Positions 49,915-61,504 of a DNA stretch of 64,000 bases are shown one piece after another; the stretch's first letter is position 1; each line of letters begins with the position of its first letter. The notes under the pieces are model-generated. The model was not told where the DNA came from and ran no database searches. It worked only from the letters and a program-made list of their open reading frames with translations. Source of the DNA: Erodium maritimum (taxonomy: Eukaryota; Streptophyta; Magnoliopsida; Geraniales; Geraniaceae); NCBI GenBank assembly GCA_963921825.1, contig OY997594.1:56095675-56159674 (forward strand), in the 5' to 3' direction. The position numbers were made by a program, and so were the translations under genes.

Positions 49915-51140
49915 TTCTTTGAACGGAGAGATTCATTAATGAATTAATAAACCTTACATATAGAAAACAAATCAAACCATACAAGCGTTGCATCTACGGG
50001 TCGTTTTCGGAAATCCGAAAAACGACCAACGAGATGAATAGCTCTCGAGAAGGGCGACACAACGTCAAGATAAACAACTACCAGGTCGATCCTCCATATC
50101 GGCTTCCCTGGAGATCCGTCGATAAAGAATCCCGGCCGGACACGCCACAAAAGACAGCAGCTACACATGCCGGATACCCGAGATCCTGGCAGGGAGGACA
50201 AGACAAAAACCAAATAGAAACAAACAAAATAAACAACAGCGACAACCAAAAACTATTAGTGGCCGGCCTCCGAAGTACGGGTTTGGGATCAAGGCGAGGT
50301 GGACGGCGCCAAAGGATACAGATCTGAACCGTTAGGGGGCTGGTGCACGGGACTGGTCGGGTAAACAAGAAAAGTAGGAGCACTGAACGGCTTCGACTTC
50401 GGTGTTCAGACGGAAGCTGGGTGTAGATCAGATCGTCGGACCGGAGGGACAGCGTGACAAAGAGGCCCGACCAAAGTTAATCGAGTTGTCGTCATCGTTG
50501 GGGTGCTCATGGTCATCCGTCGTCGCAGCGGGGTGGAATTTACCGGCATATCTGGTCGGCTCGAGAGATGGGTCGGTAGATCTGGCCAGCGAGGATGGGG
50601 ACAGAGCTTTGAGGGCGGAGAAGGTTGGACATGGTATGAGGGCGGCGGAGAGGTACGGTGGAGGGTGTATGAGGTGGAGAATGTTCACCAGAGTTGGCCG
50701 GCATGACCCTTGGCGGTAGATCTGACTGTCGGAGCAACAGATCTGACGAGGGAGAAGCCGTCAAGGCCGGATCCGGCGAAGGGGAAGGTGGTGTAGCACG
50801 GGGGAACTGCTGGCGAAGGTGGGGGACGACGGCCAGAGCGGGGAGAAGAACGGGCGACATAGAGGCGGGGCTGGCATCGACGCACGACTGACCGAAAGGA
50901 GCCAAGATAGGCTGCTGTAGAGCATGACTGTCGGAGAAACGGATCCGTGCCACAATGACGGCACAGGACGGGAAGCGGCGCGACTGGAACTGGAGGTACC
51001 TGGAAACAAAGATAACTGCATGAAACCATATGAGAGCTACCACCGGCAGCTTCTAGGACTGTAGTCATAGTTGTCGTTGGTGGCAGTGCGAGAGCAAAGC
51101 GGCAAATAGGGTTCGCTCTGCTAGAGAGAGAACCAGCTCA
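49915..51140 (-). mobile_element. Probable minus-strand non-LTR remnant
   Basis: Read on the minus strand the element would end near 49920 with TTTATTAATTCATTAATGAAT, a LINE-like tail. The body is GC-richer and has proline- and serine-rich open frames (for example 50540-51043) with no recognisable domain. The right part resembles the CT-rich 5' regions of the other LINE-like remnants in this window. Class and limits are tentative. Confidence 0.4.
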
Positions 51141-51384
51141 GATAATATGCTCTCGGAATAAATAGACAAGCATTTGTCGATAATAAGGACATGTACACTG
51201 ACATTATATTTGGCTAGAAACTAAACTCGAAACCTAATATTATATATCTAAGGATTCGAACTTTGAAAAGTATAATGTTGAATAGTAAAATGTTGTGTGA
51301 AACTTGTTAGACACTATTGTCAGAAGAATAAGAATAAATCTTAGCAAAATTGTTTTTTTTTTCAATTATGTTTGATTCACACTT
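51141..51384. other. Spacer with no recognised feature
   Basis: AT-rich, no gene seen. Confidence 0.5.
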
Positions 51385-52371
51385 ATATTTTTTTGGAAAG
51401 AGAAATATATTAGTAATAATCCATGTTTTCATACGAAAACAATGGACAAAGGGAGAACCCCTGATACAAACCCGAACATGCCTACAAGGGCACCTCAAAA
51501 CAAGACCCAAACACTGGGTGAACAAAGTCTAAACAATTGATCTAAATATCTTATGCAAAGGTTAAGCAAACAGTACAACCCAACAAGGGACCAGAAGTAA
51601 ACAAGTCCAAACAATGAATCAAAACTACTCTGCAACAAAGAGGTCTAGTACCCATATTTTACTACCAAGAAGAGCATAAAACAGTAAACATGAGGTTGAA
51701 AACGAAACCAGAAACAATTAAAAAGACAGAAGAAAAAAGAGAGAACAACCTGAAACAATCCCAAGCAGCACTCCTAACACAACAAAAGACCCGACGAACA
51801 ATGAACCCCAGCACACCTCACTAGAGCCCCAACGACCTAGGCTTGCAGGTGGCCAACACCACAATTAGCAGAGGAACCCTTGTCCCCCTCCCAATCTCAC
51901 CTGCAACAAACCATTAAATGACATAACCCTCGGTTCAGGTCAACACAAAGATACCGAGTCTCCACCACCACTGTGTACGGAGAAGAGAAGCAGTATAATT
52001 GAGAAGAGGACGATAGGGAGAAGGGGGAAGAGTACCTCACCAGTGGAGACACCACTGACCGATAAATCTTGTGACGCCCCAAATCCGGTTTTGACCGGAC
52101 TCGAGACGTGACTTGAGTTAATAGTAGAAAATAATAAACATTTAATAGATCTTTTAGAAATTCAAATAAACTCCATCAAATCCTCATAGTAAATAATCCA
52201 AAAATATCGAATATGAGTCACAGTTCAACATAAAGTGCAAGATAAATAGTGTTTAGTACAAAGGACCAACACAACTCTAGAACAATCCCCAAGACAAACA
52301 GAAGCTCCCGAGCCTCGAACTCCCTAGACATCAGGTACGCCTGTAAAAACAATAAGAAAAACCATAGGGGT

Positions 52372-52383
52372 GAGCTTGCGCTC
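52372..52383 (-). other. Conserved LTR hairpin with GCAA loop (LTR D)
   Basis: On the minus strand GAGC-GCAA-GCTC, in the same context of TTTTCCCTACT before it and ACCCC after it. Confidence 0.65.
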
Positions 52384-52894
52384 AGTAGGGAAAAATCGTA
52401 ATTAAGTTAACCTTCAGTTTAGTAATAAAACTGCCTTAGTGTGGCAACGCAATTTACAATTAAACGCTATTAAACAATGAAATACTAGGAATTAGTATAC
52501 ATAAGAATAGTACCCGCGTTCTCAAAGATAACTGTAACTTTAAAGGATTACGTGAAATGTACTATAAATACGTCATAATCACGAAATGGGAACAAGTAAT
52601 ATCACACCAACCACTTGCTTTCTCAAACCTCCGATCCATGAATAGATTCTGGTGTCACATCGGTTCCCATACTCCGATCAACCAGAGTATTCATATCACA
52701 TCAGATTTTCCCTCGGTCCAGAGGTGGCACATACATCGGGGCTACCGGAAACCATCCTTGAGGGACGCTCATCGTCGGGATTCCCGGAAATGCCCCCAAA
52801 GGACCATAGGTCATAGGGAACCAAGGTAGTGCTACCGTAGGACACATACACTTGGGTGAAACCATAGTAACCATTTCTCGCAGAGTAAACCAAC

Positions 52895-53090
52895 CAATTG
52901 CCCCGTAGGGTCCACCTCCAATGCCCTCAGGCTCCGATAATCAATGCCCCGTAGGGTTCAATAACCAATGCCCTCAGGCTCCAATAATCAATGCCCCGTA
53001 GGGTCCAATAACCTATGCCCTCAGGCTCCAATAATCAATGCCCCGTAGGGTCCAATAACCAATGCCCTCAGGCTCCAATAATCAACCATT
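52895..53090. repeat. About 47-bp minisatellite, four units, in LTR D
   Basis: CCCCGTAGGG occurs at 52901, 52947, 52994 and 53041 and alternates with ATGCCCTCAGGCTCC. The unit differs from the 67-bp unit of LTRs B and E although it sits in a similar part of the LTR. Confidence 0.88.
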
Positions 53091-53138
53091 ATCCCGCAGG
53101 ATCTGCCAAACACCAACGACCACAACACCACTGGATTA

Positions 53139-53150
53139 CCCCCCCCCCCC
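53139..53150 (+). repeat. Poly-C tract of 12
   Basis: An uninterrupted C run in LTR D just after the minisatellite. Confidence 0.9.
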
Positions 53151-54029
53151 GGTGCAGTATTGAACCGAACAACCAAACATCTCAAGAACATAAATAAGGG
53201 AAACACACTATAACTTATCCACCAATCAATACTTATCGAATGACACTTTAACCACGACACAACAAAGACATCCATTATTCCGCTACACTTACTGTTATAC
53301 TTACCTGTCACGAACCATCGGTACATCGATCACCTGATTGTACCGTTTGGCACAATCAGTCATACTCGATCATCCGTTCAACCAATCAATTATTCCAACA
53401 TTCAGTCACTCAACCAATCAAGTAAACATTCAATCAACCAATCATGTAAACCTTCAATCGGGCATTCAATCATACAATTTAACTAGTTTCATTAGACTCT
53501 TAGCTTATCCTGAACTAAGCAAACGAGCATGTGAAGCAAACACAAACAACTAATCCGAGGGCCCTTCATGGCCTCTCTACCAGTAAAGCAATTCCCAAGT
53601 ATTGAAAGCGAATTACACTAGTTATTCTCATCCTAAGCATGCATACTAGACAGATACGATTATTAGTAATTGAAAGACGATTATTCTAGTTATTCGCATC
53701 CTATATGCAATTCTAGGACCTTTCCGATTTTATTAACCTAATAGGCATACTAGTATTGAAATTACTCGAGTAGTTAGGACTTTCCCTACCTTGTGGTCTT
53801 CCTCTAACAATTCTCTGTTGTAACGCTCGCTTCACCTCTCCTCCGTTCTTCACACGGGTTCCGGAAAGGTCTTCGTCCCTCGAGTTCGAAAACAAGGTCT
53901 TGGAACACAAGTAAACTCTAATCAAAATCTAAATAAGAAGCAAATAAAAACCCAAAAACAACCCCAAAAGACCAGTTCATAACAAAGATCGAAATTGACG
54001 AGAAACACCCCAAAAGGACCCAAAACTGG

Positions 54030-54168
54030 TCTGCCACGGAATGGGTCACGGAGCCGTGACACCATCCGTCACGGATGACGTCACGGAACCGTGACCGTGC
54101 CGTCACGGACTCCGTCACGGAGCCGTGACGCCTCCCGTCACGGTATCCGTCACGGATCCGTGGCAGGT
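54030..54168. repeat. Cluster of TCACGG/CCGTGA palindromes in LTR D
   Basis: Seven or more short words such as TCACGGAGCCGTGA and TCACGGATCCGTG are packed in about 140 bp. The whole block is bounded by CTGCCACGGA and TCCGTGGCAG, so it can fold as one large structure. The same block occurs in LTR E at 59865-59995. Confidence 0.8.
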
Positions 54169-55620
54169 CTGGGCAGACTCGCCCTTCTTCAACTTCCAGC
54201 TCCTTTTTCCCGAAAATTACCATCCAAACTCCATTTTCAGTCAACAAAAACTCCCAAAACAGATAAATAACTCCAAAGCTCCTCTACCCATGGTAGGAAT
54301 CAACAAAACCTCAACAATCCCAAACTAAATTCCAACTTCAAAAACCATCAAACCTAAGGATTTCCATCAAATACCAACAAATACTTCTCAACAGCATCAT
54401 CCAACACTAACTCAATCAAAACCCAACAATTCTAGCAAAACCAAGTAAAACTCATGAAATGAAATGAAAGGAAAAGAGATTTAGATAGTGCCCTTACCTC
54501 TAGGAGAGTGAGATGAAGAAAATGGTGAGATTTTGGAGAAGAAAGAGGTAGAGAATGGACCCAAGTTGCATCTTTTCCTTTGCTTTTTCTTCAAGACTCC
54601 ATGGGAGCTCTTCTCTCTCTCTCTTTTCTCTATGTTTCGCCTACAACAAGAAAATGGGATGAATTGAGAGGCTCCAATTTCTTTAATAGACCTAGTTGTA
54701 AAAAGACTAGAAGCCCCTTTTGATATTTTCCCCCTTAAAGGTCCTTAGGAGGGTATAATGGTCCAAGACCACTCATTTCCTCTCTTCAATACTTTATGGA
54801 CAAGTGTCCAAGTAGGGACCATAAATCTCCAATTTAAAATTCATCCCTCTAATTAACTAGGTCTTAGTCGATAAAAAAGTCCAATTTTGACCACAATTGA
54901 CTTTCACCAATATTATACTCAAACGGAAGGAAACGACCCAATTAAGCCAACCGTGATGACGGCTAAGCTTTTTGGGCCCCGGAAAAGCCCCGAGTGATCT
55001 CCTGAGTCATCGGTTGACTTTTTCCGACCAAAAGTCAAACTTGTCTTAGAAGTCACCGGATCGACCGGGAGCGGTTCTTACAAATCTCCGTTGTGACAAT
55101 CCGCACCCTCTTGGAAAAGCATCAGCGCCAGTAAGAGAGAAGGATATGTGACCAGACTCAGAGACCTCCAGATCTGCAACGATCGAACTCTGAACAAGCT
55201 GCTCATCAACAAATTCATGACAAAAACATATCCCACCGATGAACTACAATAAGAGCGTCATGGAGAACGCCAATCTTAGACATATCCGTCTGGGGAAGTA
55301 GTGGCTCCATCACGGCGCGTTCGGAGTTGAACAAGTCATATTTACACCTAATATGTGACCAAAAAAGAGTTCCCACTGTAGATCAGGGAAGACAGCGTTG
55401 AGACGACCGAGATCTGAGCCAGGAGATGGAGCAAAATCGGAGCAAGCACCGAAGGAACGAAACGCAACTCGGTATGAGAAGAAATAAAATGAAATAGAGG
55501 GGAAATAAGGACGAGACCACCACCGAAAAATATCCTTGGCCAGGGCCGTCTTTGGTGGAGATAGGAGGGTTCAACAACAGAGGGTTAGGGTAGAGGAGGA
55601 AGAGAGGGTCCCCATATTCT

Positions 55621-55799
55621 GGAGTAAGTATTTTTTTTCTTTATATTTAATTTTTGTAATGAATGACACAAATCAAGAAACGTAATTATCTTCCAATTGC
55701 TAAGGTAATGGTTGTTACTAAAGTTGTTTTACTATCCCAAATAGATGAATAAAGATCATTTTATGATTAATTTGAAACGCAATGGATAAATCTATTATA
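55621..55799. other. Spacer with no recognised feature
   Basis: AT-rich, no gene seen. Confidence 0.45.
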
Positions 55800-57560
55800 T
55801 GTATAAGCACATCTATTGGACTGACATGACACCCCTCTTTGTGTATATCTCATATTTGCTCCTCCCACCTAGCCTCTTATTGATTTCCAATACGACTTTA
55901 TCTCTCGAGATTGTAACATCGGGAATAGTCCCAGCGACACCGAAACGAGGTCGGCATGTGAAGCCTCTCGACCATGATCTGTCGTTGTTGCCTAATGCAT
56001 CGTCTCCAACCCCTGATGGTCCTGTTTCAGGGGTCAAGGTGACTGCTTGGGTTTCGGCCCAACCCATCCTGGTAGCGCCTACGGATGAGGTGACGGTTAG
56101 GGTTCCATCCCAACTCATCCCGTTGCCGGTTATGGGGGTTCTCCAGACTGACTTCTCTGCTTTCTCCCTCACTGAGGAAGAAGCGATGGAGGTTGCAGTT
56201 TTGTATACTCCGACGGACCCTAAGGTAATGGATCGGCTCCAATTTGGTATGGTGGGGGACTTATCCCCCAACCCGCCCTGAAATGAATTGATGCTCACGA
56301 TCATTACGTGTGCATGGGGACGATCGGCCTCAGGCTTGGTAGTCAAGGACCTGGAACTAGGTACCTTTTCTTTCTACTACACGTCCTAAGAGGAAAGGGC
56401 TTGGGTTCGCAACAACGAACCATGGTGCTTCAATGAACACCCACTATTGCTTGGAGAGATTGTGGACCCGATGGCTCGGGACCTTCCTAGGTTGGATTGG
56501 ATCCAACTTTAGGTGCATGCTCGAGGAATTCCGCTACCCATTCGGACCAAGGCCACTAGGGAAGTTGCCAGTGCCACGCTTAAAGAGTGTGTGGACGTCT
56601 CATGTGATCAATGAGGTATGTGTTGGGGCGAGACAATCATGGTTTGATTCTGAATGGACCTACATCGCCATCTCCTCTGCACCATGATTATGAGGTTCAG
56701 GGACTTCCCATAGCCGATAAGGGTTACCCTAACTTATGAGCGCCTCCCATCCTTTTGCTTAAATTGTGGCCGAATTATTCATATGGCACGGGATCGTGAA
56801 CGGGAAGTACTAAGAACACCAAAGTTCAATGACTCAATCTTGGAGTTTAAGTCGAGAAAGATGAAGAAGACCCATGCCACAGATTTTGGTACAAACGCAC
56901 CACCACCACTACCGGGGTTCGCAGCACTAACCTCGAACACAATACGTAAGGATGGGTCGTCTTAGGAAAAGGGGCTACTTGTAGCCTCGGACACGATACC
57001 TAACCCTCACCTAGGGGTTAAGAGTCGTACCAGGACCAGTCCTTACCCCCGAGGGGTTGGGTAATCTTTAGAGATAGGCCTCCATGAGTTTGTCTCATCT
57101 ATGAAGCTGCTTGGCTCACTTAGGATGTTGTTGGGCCTATCGGGCCAGAAAAAGATAATGTAGGGGAGTCGCATGAAGACCAGGCGAGGGCAAGAAAACA
57201 GCCCCGCCACAAGGGATTATAATAACCCATGGTTTCAGGGACCTATCTTCAGAGGGGTCCCTGGTTCAAGCCTCACCTCTTGTTCAGACTGTCAGTTTCA
57301 AGTTCGGTCGCTCACCTCTTGACGAAAAGAGTCCTTGGAAAATAGAGATCAAACAGCATTTAGGCACTATTTTGAGTGGTTCTTAACAGTTTGGGTCTTT
57401 CAGTTTTAACTTTCTTTTTTCAACATTGTTTCCTATTGTGAGGACTGGTAATCTTGTCTTAGAGTTTTTTGGTCAAAGACCTTCCGGGGGCTTTGACCGT
57501 TGTGATGACTCTTTTATAATTTAATAGTATCTATATATTTTTATAAATAAAAAATGGCCA
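55800..57560 (+). mobile_element. ORF1-only LINE remnant (copy F), zinc-knuckle type
   Basis: The plus strand carries an ORF1 in pieces. A start region at 55930-56280 holds ATPKRGRHVKPL. A DUF4283-like part at about 56430-56690 is followed near 56730-56800 by TYERLPSFCLNCGRIIHMA, the zf-CCHC type knuckle of plant LINE ORF1, where the last Cys is replaced. Near 57320-57380 a KSPWKIEIKQ motif matches the end motif of copies A, B and C. A T-rich 3' region and an ATAAATAAAAA tail follow at about 57545-57555. There is no ORF2. Several stops and frame breaks are present. Confidence 0.68.
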
Positions 57561-58265
57561 AGTTAGAGAGGTGACTACGTCCACAACGTCTCCAGTGAGT
57601 GGTAGTGTATTAGTGAAATCAGTCGGAGTAGGATATGGTAATCGGATTTGGTAACGGATCTCTATTGGACGATCTGTTAAGGAGCAGACTAAGAATTGGT
57701 CCTTTTGTGTTAAATTTTTGGAAGATGTGGTGCTTCGCAGTGGTTTTTTCAGCGGATTTTTATCCATGGATGAAACACTAAAACACTTTTGTCGATAGTT
57801 AATTATGTGGGCTCAATTATCTATGTATTAGAAGAGGATGGGGGTTTTCAGATTTTTGATGAAGCGTACATGTTGATTCATAGTCCTATCAAGGTAAATC
57901 ACACCTAAGTGCTTCTTCAATCGAGAGATGAATCGTTTAGAGTAGAGATTCGGGCCATTCAGGCTCACTTGTTACCAAAACGACAAGCCTGCTCGAAAAG
58001 TAAACTGGAACAGCAAACTGAGTTTGTGACGACCAGAGCTAACAGAGGATCTGGGAGTATTCGACCAATCTGTGTTTTTGGGAGGATCGAATCGTTTCAA
58101 ACTTAAATCACCTTCCCTTTATTATTACGAAAGATATGAAGGATAAATCTCATATCGTTGCAGTTACGATAAATGCGGGGAAAGGAAATTCTTACAACTC
58201 ATCACAAATGGACCGATCTTGGGTGTTGCTGCAGATTACGATTAGGCTTTCCCAACGCTAGCTAA
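57561..58265. other. Region with short open frames, unassigned
   Basis: The plus strand reads fragments such as KNWSFCVKFLEDVVLRSG (near 57690) and TTRANRGSGSIRP (near 58035) that look like eroded coding sequence, perhaps more LINE ORF1, but I cannot assign them. Confidence 0.3.
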
Positions 58266-58400
58266 GAGCACCCACATCGTCACGGCTCGTTACGGGACTT
58301 GTGAGTTGCGACTCAAGATTTAGTAAAACATGAACCGTGTATGTCGCACACCTCGTGACTCGCAAGTTGCTGGCCAACCAATGCACTCTAGCGCAGACAT
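58266..58400. mobile_element. Possible PIF/Harbinger-type MITE end
   Basis: TAA followed by GAGCACCCACATCGTCACGG resembles the Harbinger terminal repeats at 21113, 22853 and 37246. The sequence after it contains the inverted-like words ACTCGCAAGT and ACTTGTGAGT. A right end was not found. Confidence 0.3.
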
Positions 58401-59864
58401 GGAAAAAAATCAGACTGTTGCCTCCAATGATCTGAAACTTTGATCGCCAGCCGGTTAATTCTCGCCGGATCAAAAGTGGGGATCCTCTTTCCTTTTTCTC
58501 GTTCTGCAGGGAGCTGATGTCCCTTTACGAGGAGTACTGCTACATTGTTACCGGCTTCTGATGCACGGGTGAGGTACGAAAGGGAAGGAAGAAGGCTCGA
58601 CATGTTATTGGGGTTGTGCATCTGGCAACATCAAAGAAGCCGGTGTCTGCAGTTGATGACGCTTTAAGGTCAATACCAGCGAAGCCTTCTATTTTGCAAT
58701 CAGCAAAACAGAGCATGACCGATCTTCTGGCAGAGAAATTGGGTGCGACCGGAGTTTCGATGACGGAGCCCATCCCGAATTCCTCTGTATCTGGTTCGCG
58801 TCTTGGTGACATCCCGGCTGCCTTTCCTGGTGATTCGGGCAAAGATGGGATTGTTCAGCGAAAACAGAGTATGAACTCTATCTCTAATACAACACCACCA
58901 ACGGGACAAGGGAGGGTTTCCTCTACAACCTACCCTGGGATACCTCATCTGTAAGAACCACCCCCGGTCGAACCGGTGAATTTTGGCGAAGTTTGACTTT
59001 CGGCCGGAAAAATCAACAGATGACTCTGGGAGTCGTTCGGGACCTTTCCGGGGCCCAAAAAGCTTAGCAGTCATCACGATTAGCTTAGTTAGGCCATTTC
59101 CTTTTGTTTGACTGTAATATTGGAAAAGTCAATTCTCGGTCAAACTTGGACTTTTATCGACTAAAGCCTAATTAATTTAAAGTGCTGGAATTAATTAAAT
59201 TCCAAGTGGTCCCTACATGGACACTTGTCCATGCTAGATTGGAAGAGAGGAAAGCAGTCCAATTTGACCTTTGTACCCTCACTAGTTGTCCTTAAAGGGA
59301 TAAGAACTAAAGAGTTTTTGGTCTTTTCCAATCCTAGGTCTTCTTAAGGCAATTGAAGACTACAAATCAACTCATTTTTCTTAGTGGTGGCCGACTATAG
59401 CTAGAGAAAGGAGAGATTGGAGCTCCCATGGAGTCTTGAAGAAGAAGTAAGAGAAAAGGAGACCTTTTTGTGCCAACCTCCACCCTAAACTTCTCCAAAA
59501 TCTTCCCATCTTCTTCATCTCACCTTCCTAGAGGTTTGTACACTCTTAATTTCTGATTTCAATCACTTTCATTTGTTGGGTTTCCTTGGTTTTGGCTAGA
59601 AGTTGTTAGGCTTTTCCTTATTTAGTGTTAGATGGTGTTTGGGGGAAGTAATTGTTGTTTTGTTGTTGAATTACTTGAGTTTTGCTTGATTTTGATCTGG
59701 GAAATCCTTTGGGTACTTGTTGGTTTGATGATTCCTACCATGGGTAGAGGAGATTTGGAGTTATTTGACTGTGTTGGGAGTTTTGGATGACTGAAAATGG
59801 AGTTTTGGTGTTGTTTTTCGTGGAAAAGAGGCTGGAGGAAGAAGAAGGACGGAACTGGCCTGGA

Positions 59865-59995
59865 CCGTCACAGATCTGTGACGGGAGACGTCACGGCTCC
59901 GTGAGGGAGACCATGACGGCACTCGTCACGGGTCCTTGACGTCATCAGTGACGGGTGGCATCACGGCTCCATGACCCGATCCGTGGCAGACCAGT
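59865..59995. repeat. Cluster of GTCACGG-type palindromes in LTR E
   Basis: It contains GTCACAGATCTGTGACGG, GTCACGGCTCCGTGA and further variants, ending in ATCCGTGGCAGACCAG. It corresponds to the cluster in LTR D on the other strand. Confidence 0.8.
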
Positions 59996-60813
59996 TTTGG
60001 TCCTTTTGAATCCTTTTTGGTTGTTTTTTCGTTTACTTCGAAAGGTGTTTTTGAAACAAACGGTTGGGGCTCTTTTGATCTTAGATGCTTGTATCTTGGT
60101 TAGTCTTTAACTAGAGTTTTAATTGTGATCCAAGACCTTGGACCTGAGCTCGAGGAAAGGAGAAGACCTTGGGGACCCGTGAGAAGACGGAGAGGAAGCT
60201 AGCCCGGACGTCAACAGTTAGCAGTATTGTTCGTGGAAGATTTAGAGGTAGGGAAAGTACCAACTCCTCTCCTAATTTAAATAATGCTAATAGTATGCAT
60301 GTAGGATAATAATAACCGGAAAGTTCCTAGTTTGCATTTAGGATGTGATTCACTAGTGTAATTGCTTTCAATAAATGGGGAAACTGCTGTGCTGGTAGAA
60401 TGGTCATGTCGAGCCTTAGGATTGCTTGTTAGATGAATCTATTGATGAATGTTCGTTCTTAGTATCGATGCATGCTTCGCCGTTAGGTTAACATAAGAGT
60501 CTTAACGAATTAGATGAATTATGATGATTGTATGTAAATGTGATGTGATGGGTTGAATGGATGTGCGAATGTTGATCCGTGTTATGTTTGATTGAATGAA
60601 TGCTTGAATGTAAATTGGTTGTGCCAAATGGTATGATCGGGTGAGTGATAGACCGATGGGACGTGGTTGGTAAGTTATGCCGGTAAGCGTAGTTGCTACT
60701 ATGAGTTCTTGGTGGTGTGTTGTGATAAGATTGTGTACGGCTAAACTTGGATTGTACTATGACTGTATTGTGTGTTATTCTCTCGTTGCGTGTTCTAAGA
60801 AGAGTTTTATACC

Positions 60814-61080
60814 GGCTTGGTACCTACACCGAGGGAGTATTCCGGTGTGGGGTAGTACCTAGACCGATGATTTGTGTACCGACTTGGTACCTACACCGAG
60901 GGAGTATTCCGGTGTGGGGTAGTACCTAGACCGATGATTTTTGTTACGGCTTGGTACCTACACCGAGGGGGTATTCCGGTGCGGGGTAGTACCTAGACCG
61001 ATGGTTGTGTTATGGCTTGGTACCTACACCGAGGGGGTATGCCGGTGTGGGATAGTACCTAGACCGACGGTTTGTGTTTG
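60814..61080 (+). repeat. 67-bp minisatellite, four units, in LTR E
   Basis: Units start at about 60814, 60881, 60948 and 61014, each with CTTGGTACCTACACCGAGGG, TATTCCGGTG and TAGTACCTAGACCGATG. Confidence 0.9.
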
Positions 61081-61492
61081 TGCCCGAGGGATTTCCATGA
61101 GGATATCTTGTTTCGCCCCGATGACCTATGGTCCTTTAAGGGCATTTCCGAGGACTCCGATGATATGTGTCTCTTTAGGGATGTTTCCGGTAGCCTCGAT
61201 GTCTGTGTCTCCTCTGGACTTAGGAGCAATCCGACATGATACAATGATTAATTGTGGATCGGAGTATTGGCTTAATGTTATCGACTTGACGTTTATGTGC
61301 TTTCTTTATTTGTTTTTATTAAAGATTAACCTGTCTCCTTTGATCTCCTTTAAATTACTGTGTATGTAAGTATTGTGATTCTAAATAATTTCTATTATGG
61401 TATATTTTGGTTATCGTACTAATCGTAATTCTAGAAAAATTGTATAATTCGGGATTTATTACTAAAGGGGGAAGTTCTTTACTTTTCCTACT

Positions 61493-61504
61493 GAGCGTAA
61501 GCTC
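61493..61504 (+). other. Conserved LTR hairpin with GTAA loop (LTR E)
   Basis: GAGC-GTAA-GCTC in the context TTTTCCTACT...ACCCCTT, followed by a tract ending TTGTACAGGT. Confidence 0.65.

Larger units (their letters stand above)
52070..55082 (-). mobile_element. Solo LTR D, gypsy-type family, minus orientation (3013 bp)
   Basis: The ends are the reverse complement of the family's TGTAAGAACC and GGGGCGTGACA ends (here GGGGCGTCACA). A perfect AATCT duplication flanks it (52065-52069 and 55083-55087). It contains the hairpin, a 47-bp minisatellite and the TCACGG palindrome cluster. Confidence 0.9.
51385..55620 (-). mobile_element. Minus-strand non-LTR remnant split by solo LTR D
   Basis: On the minus strand the sequence ends with TAATATATTTCTCTTTCC then an A-run at about 51385-51410, a typical LINE-like tail. 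The other part lies at 55088-55620 beyond the LTR, again CT-rich as in a 5' region. No protein domain is readable, so this is either a deleted LINE or a LINE-derived short element. Confidence 0.5.

Noticed and set aside
50540-51043. 167-aa minus-strand open frame rich in Pro and Ser
   Set aside because: No recognisable domain; it lies in a GC-rich part of a probable non-LTR remnant and overlaps other open frames.
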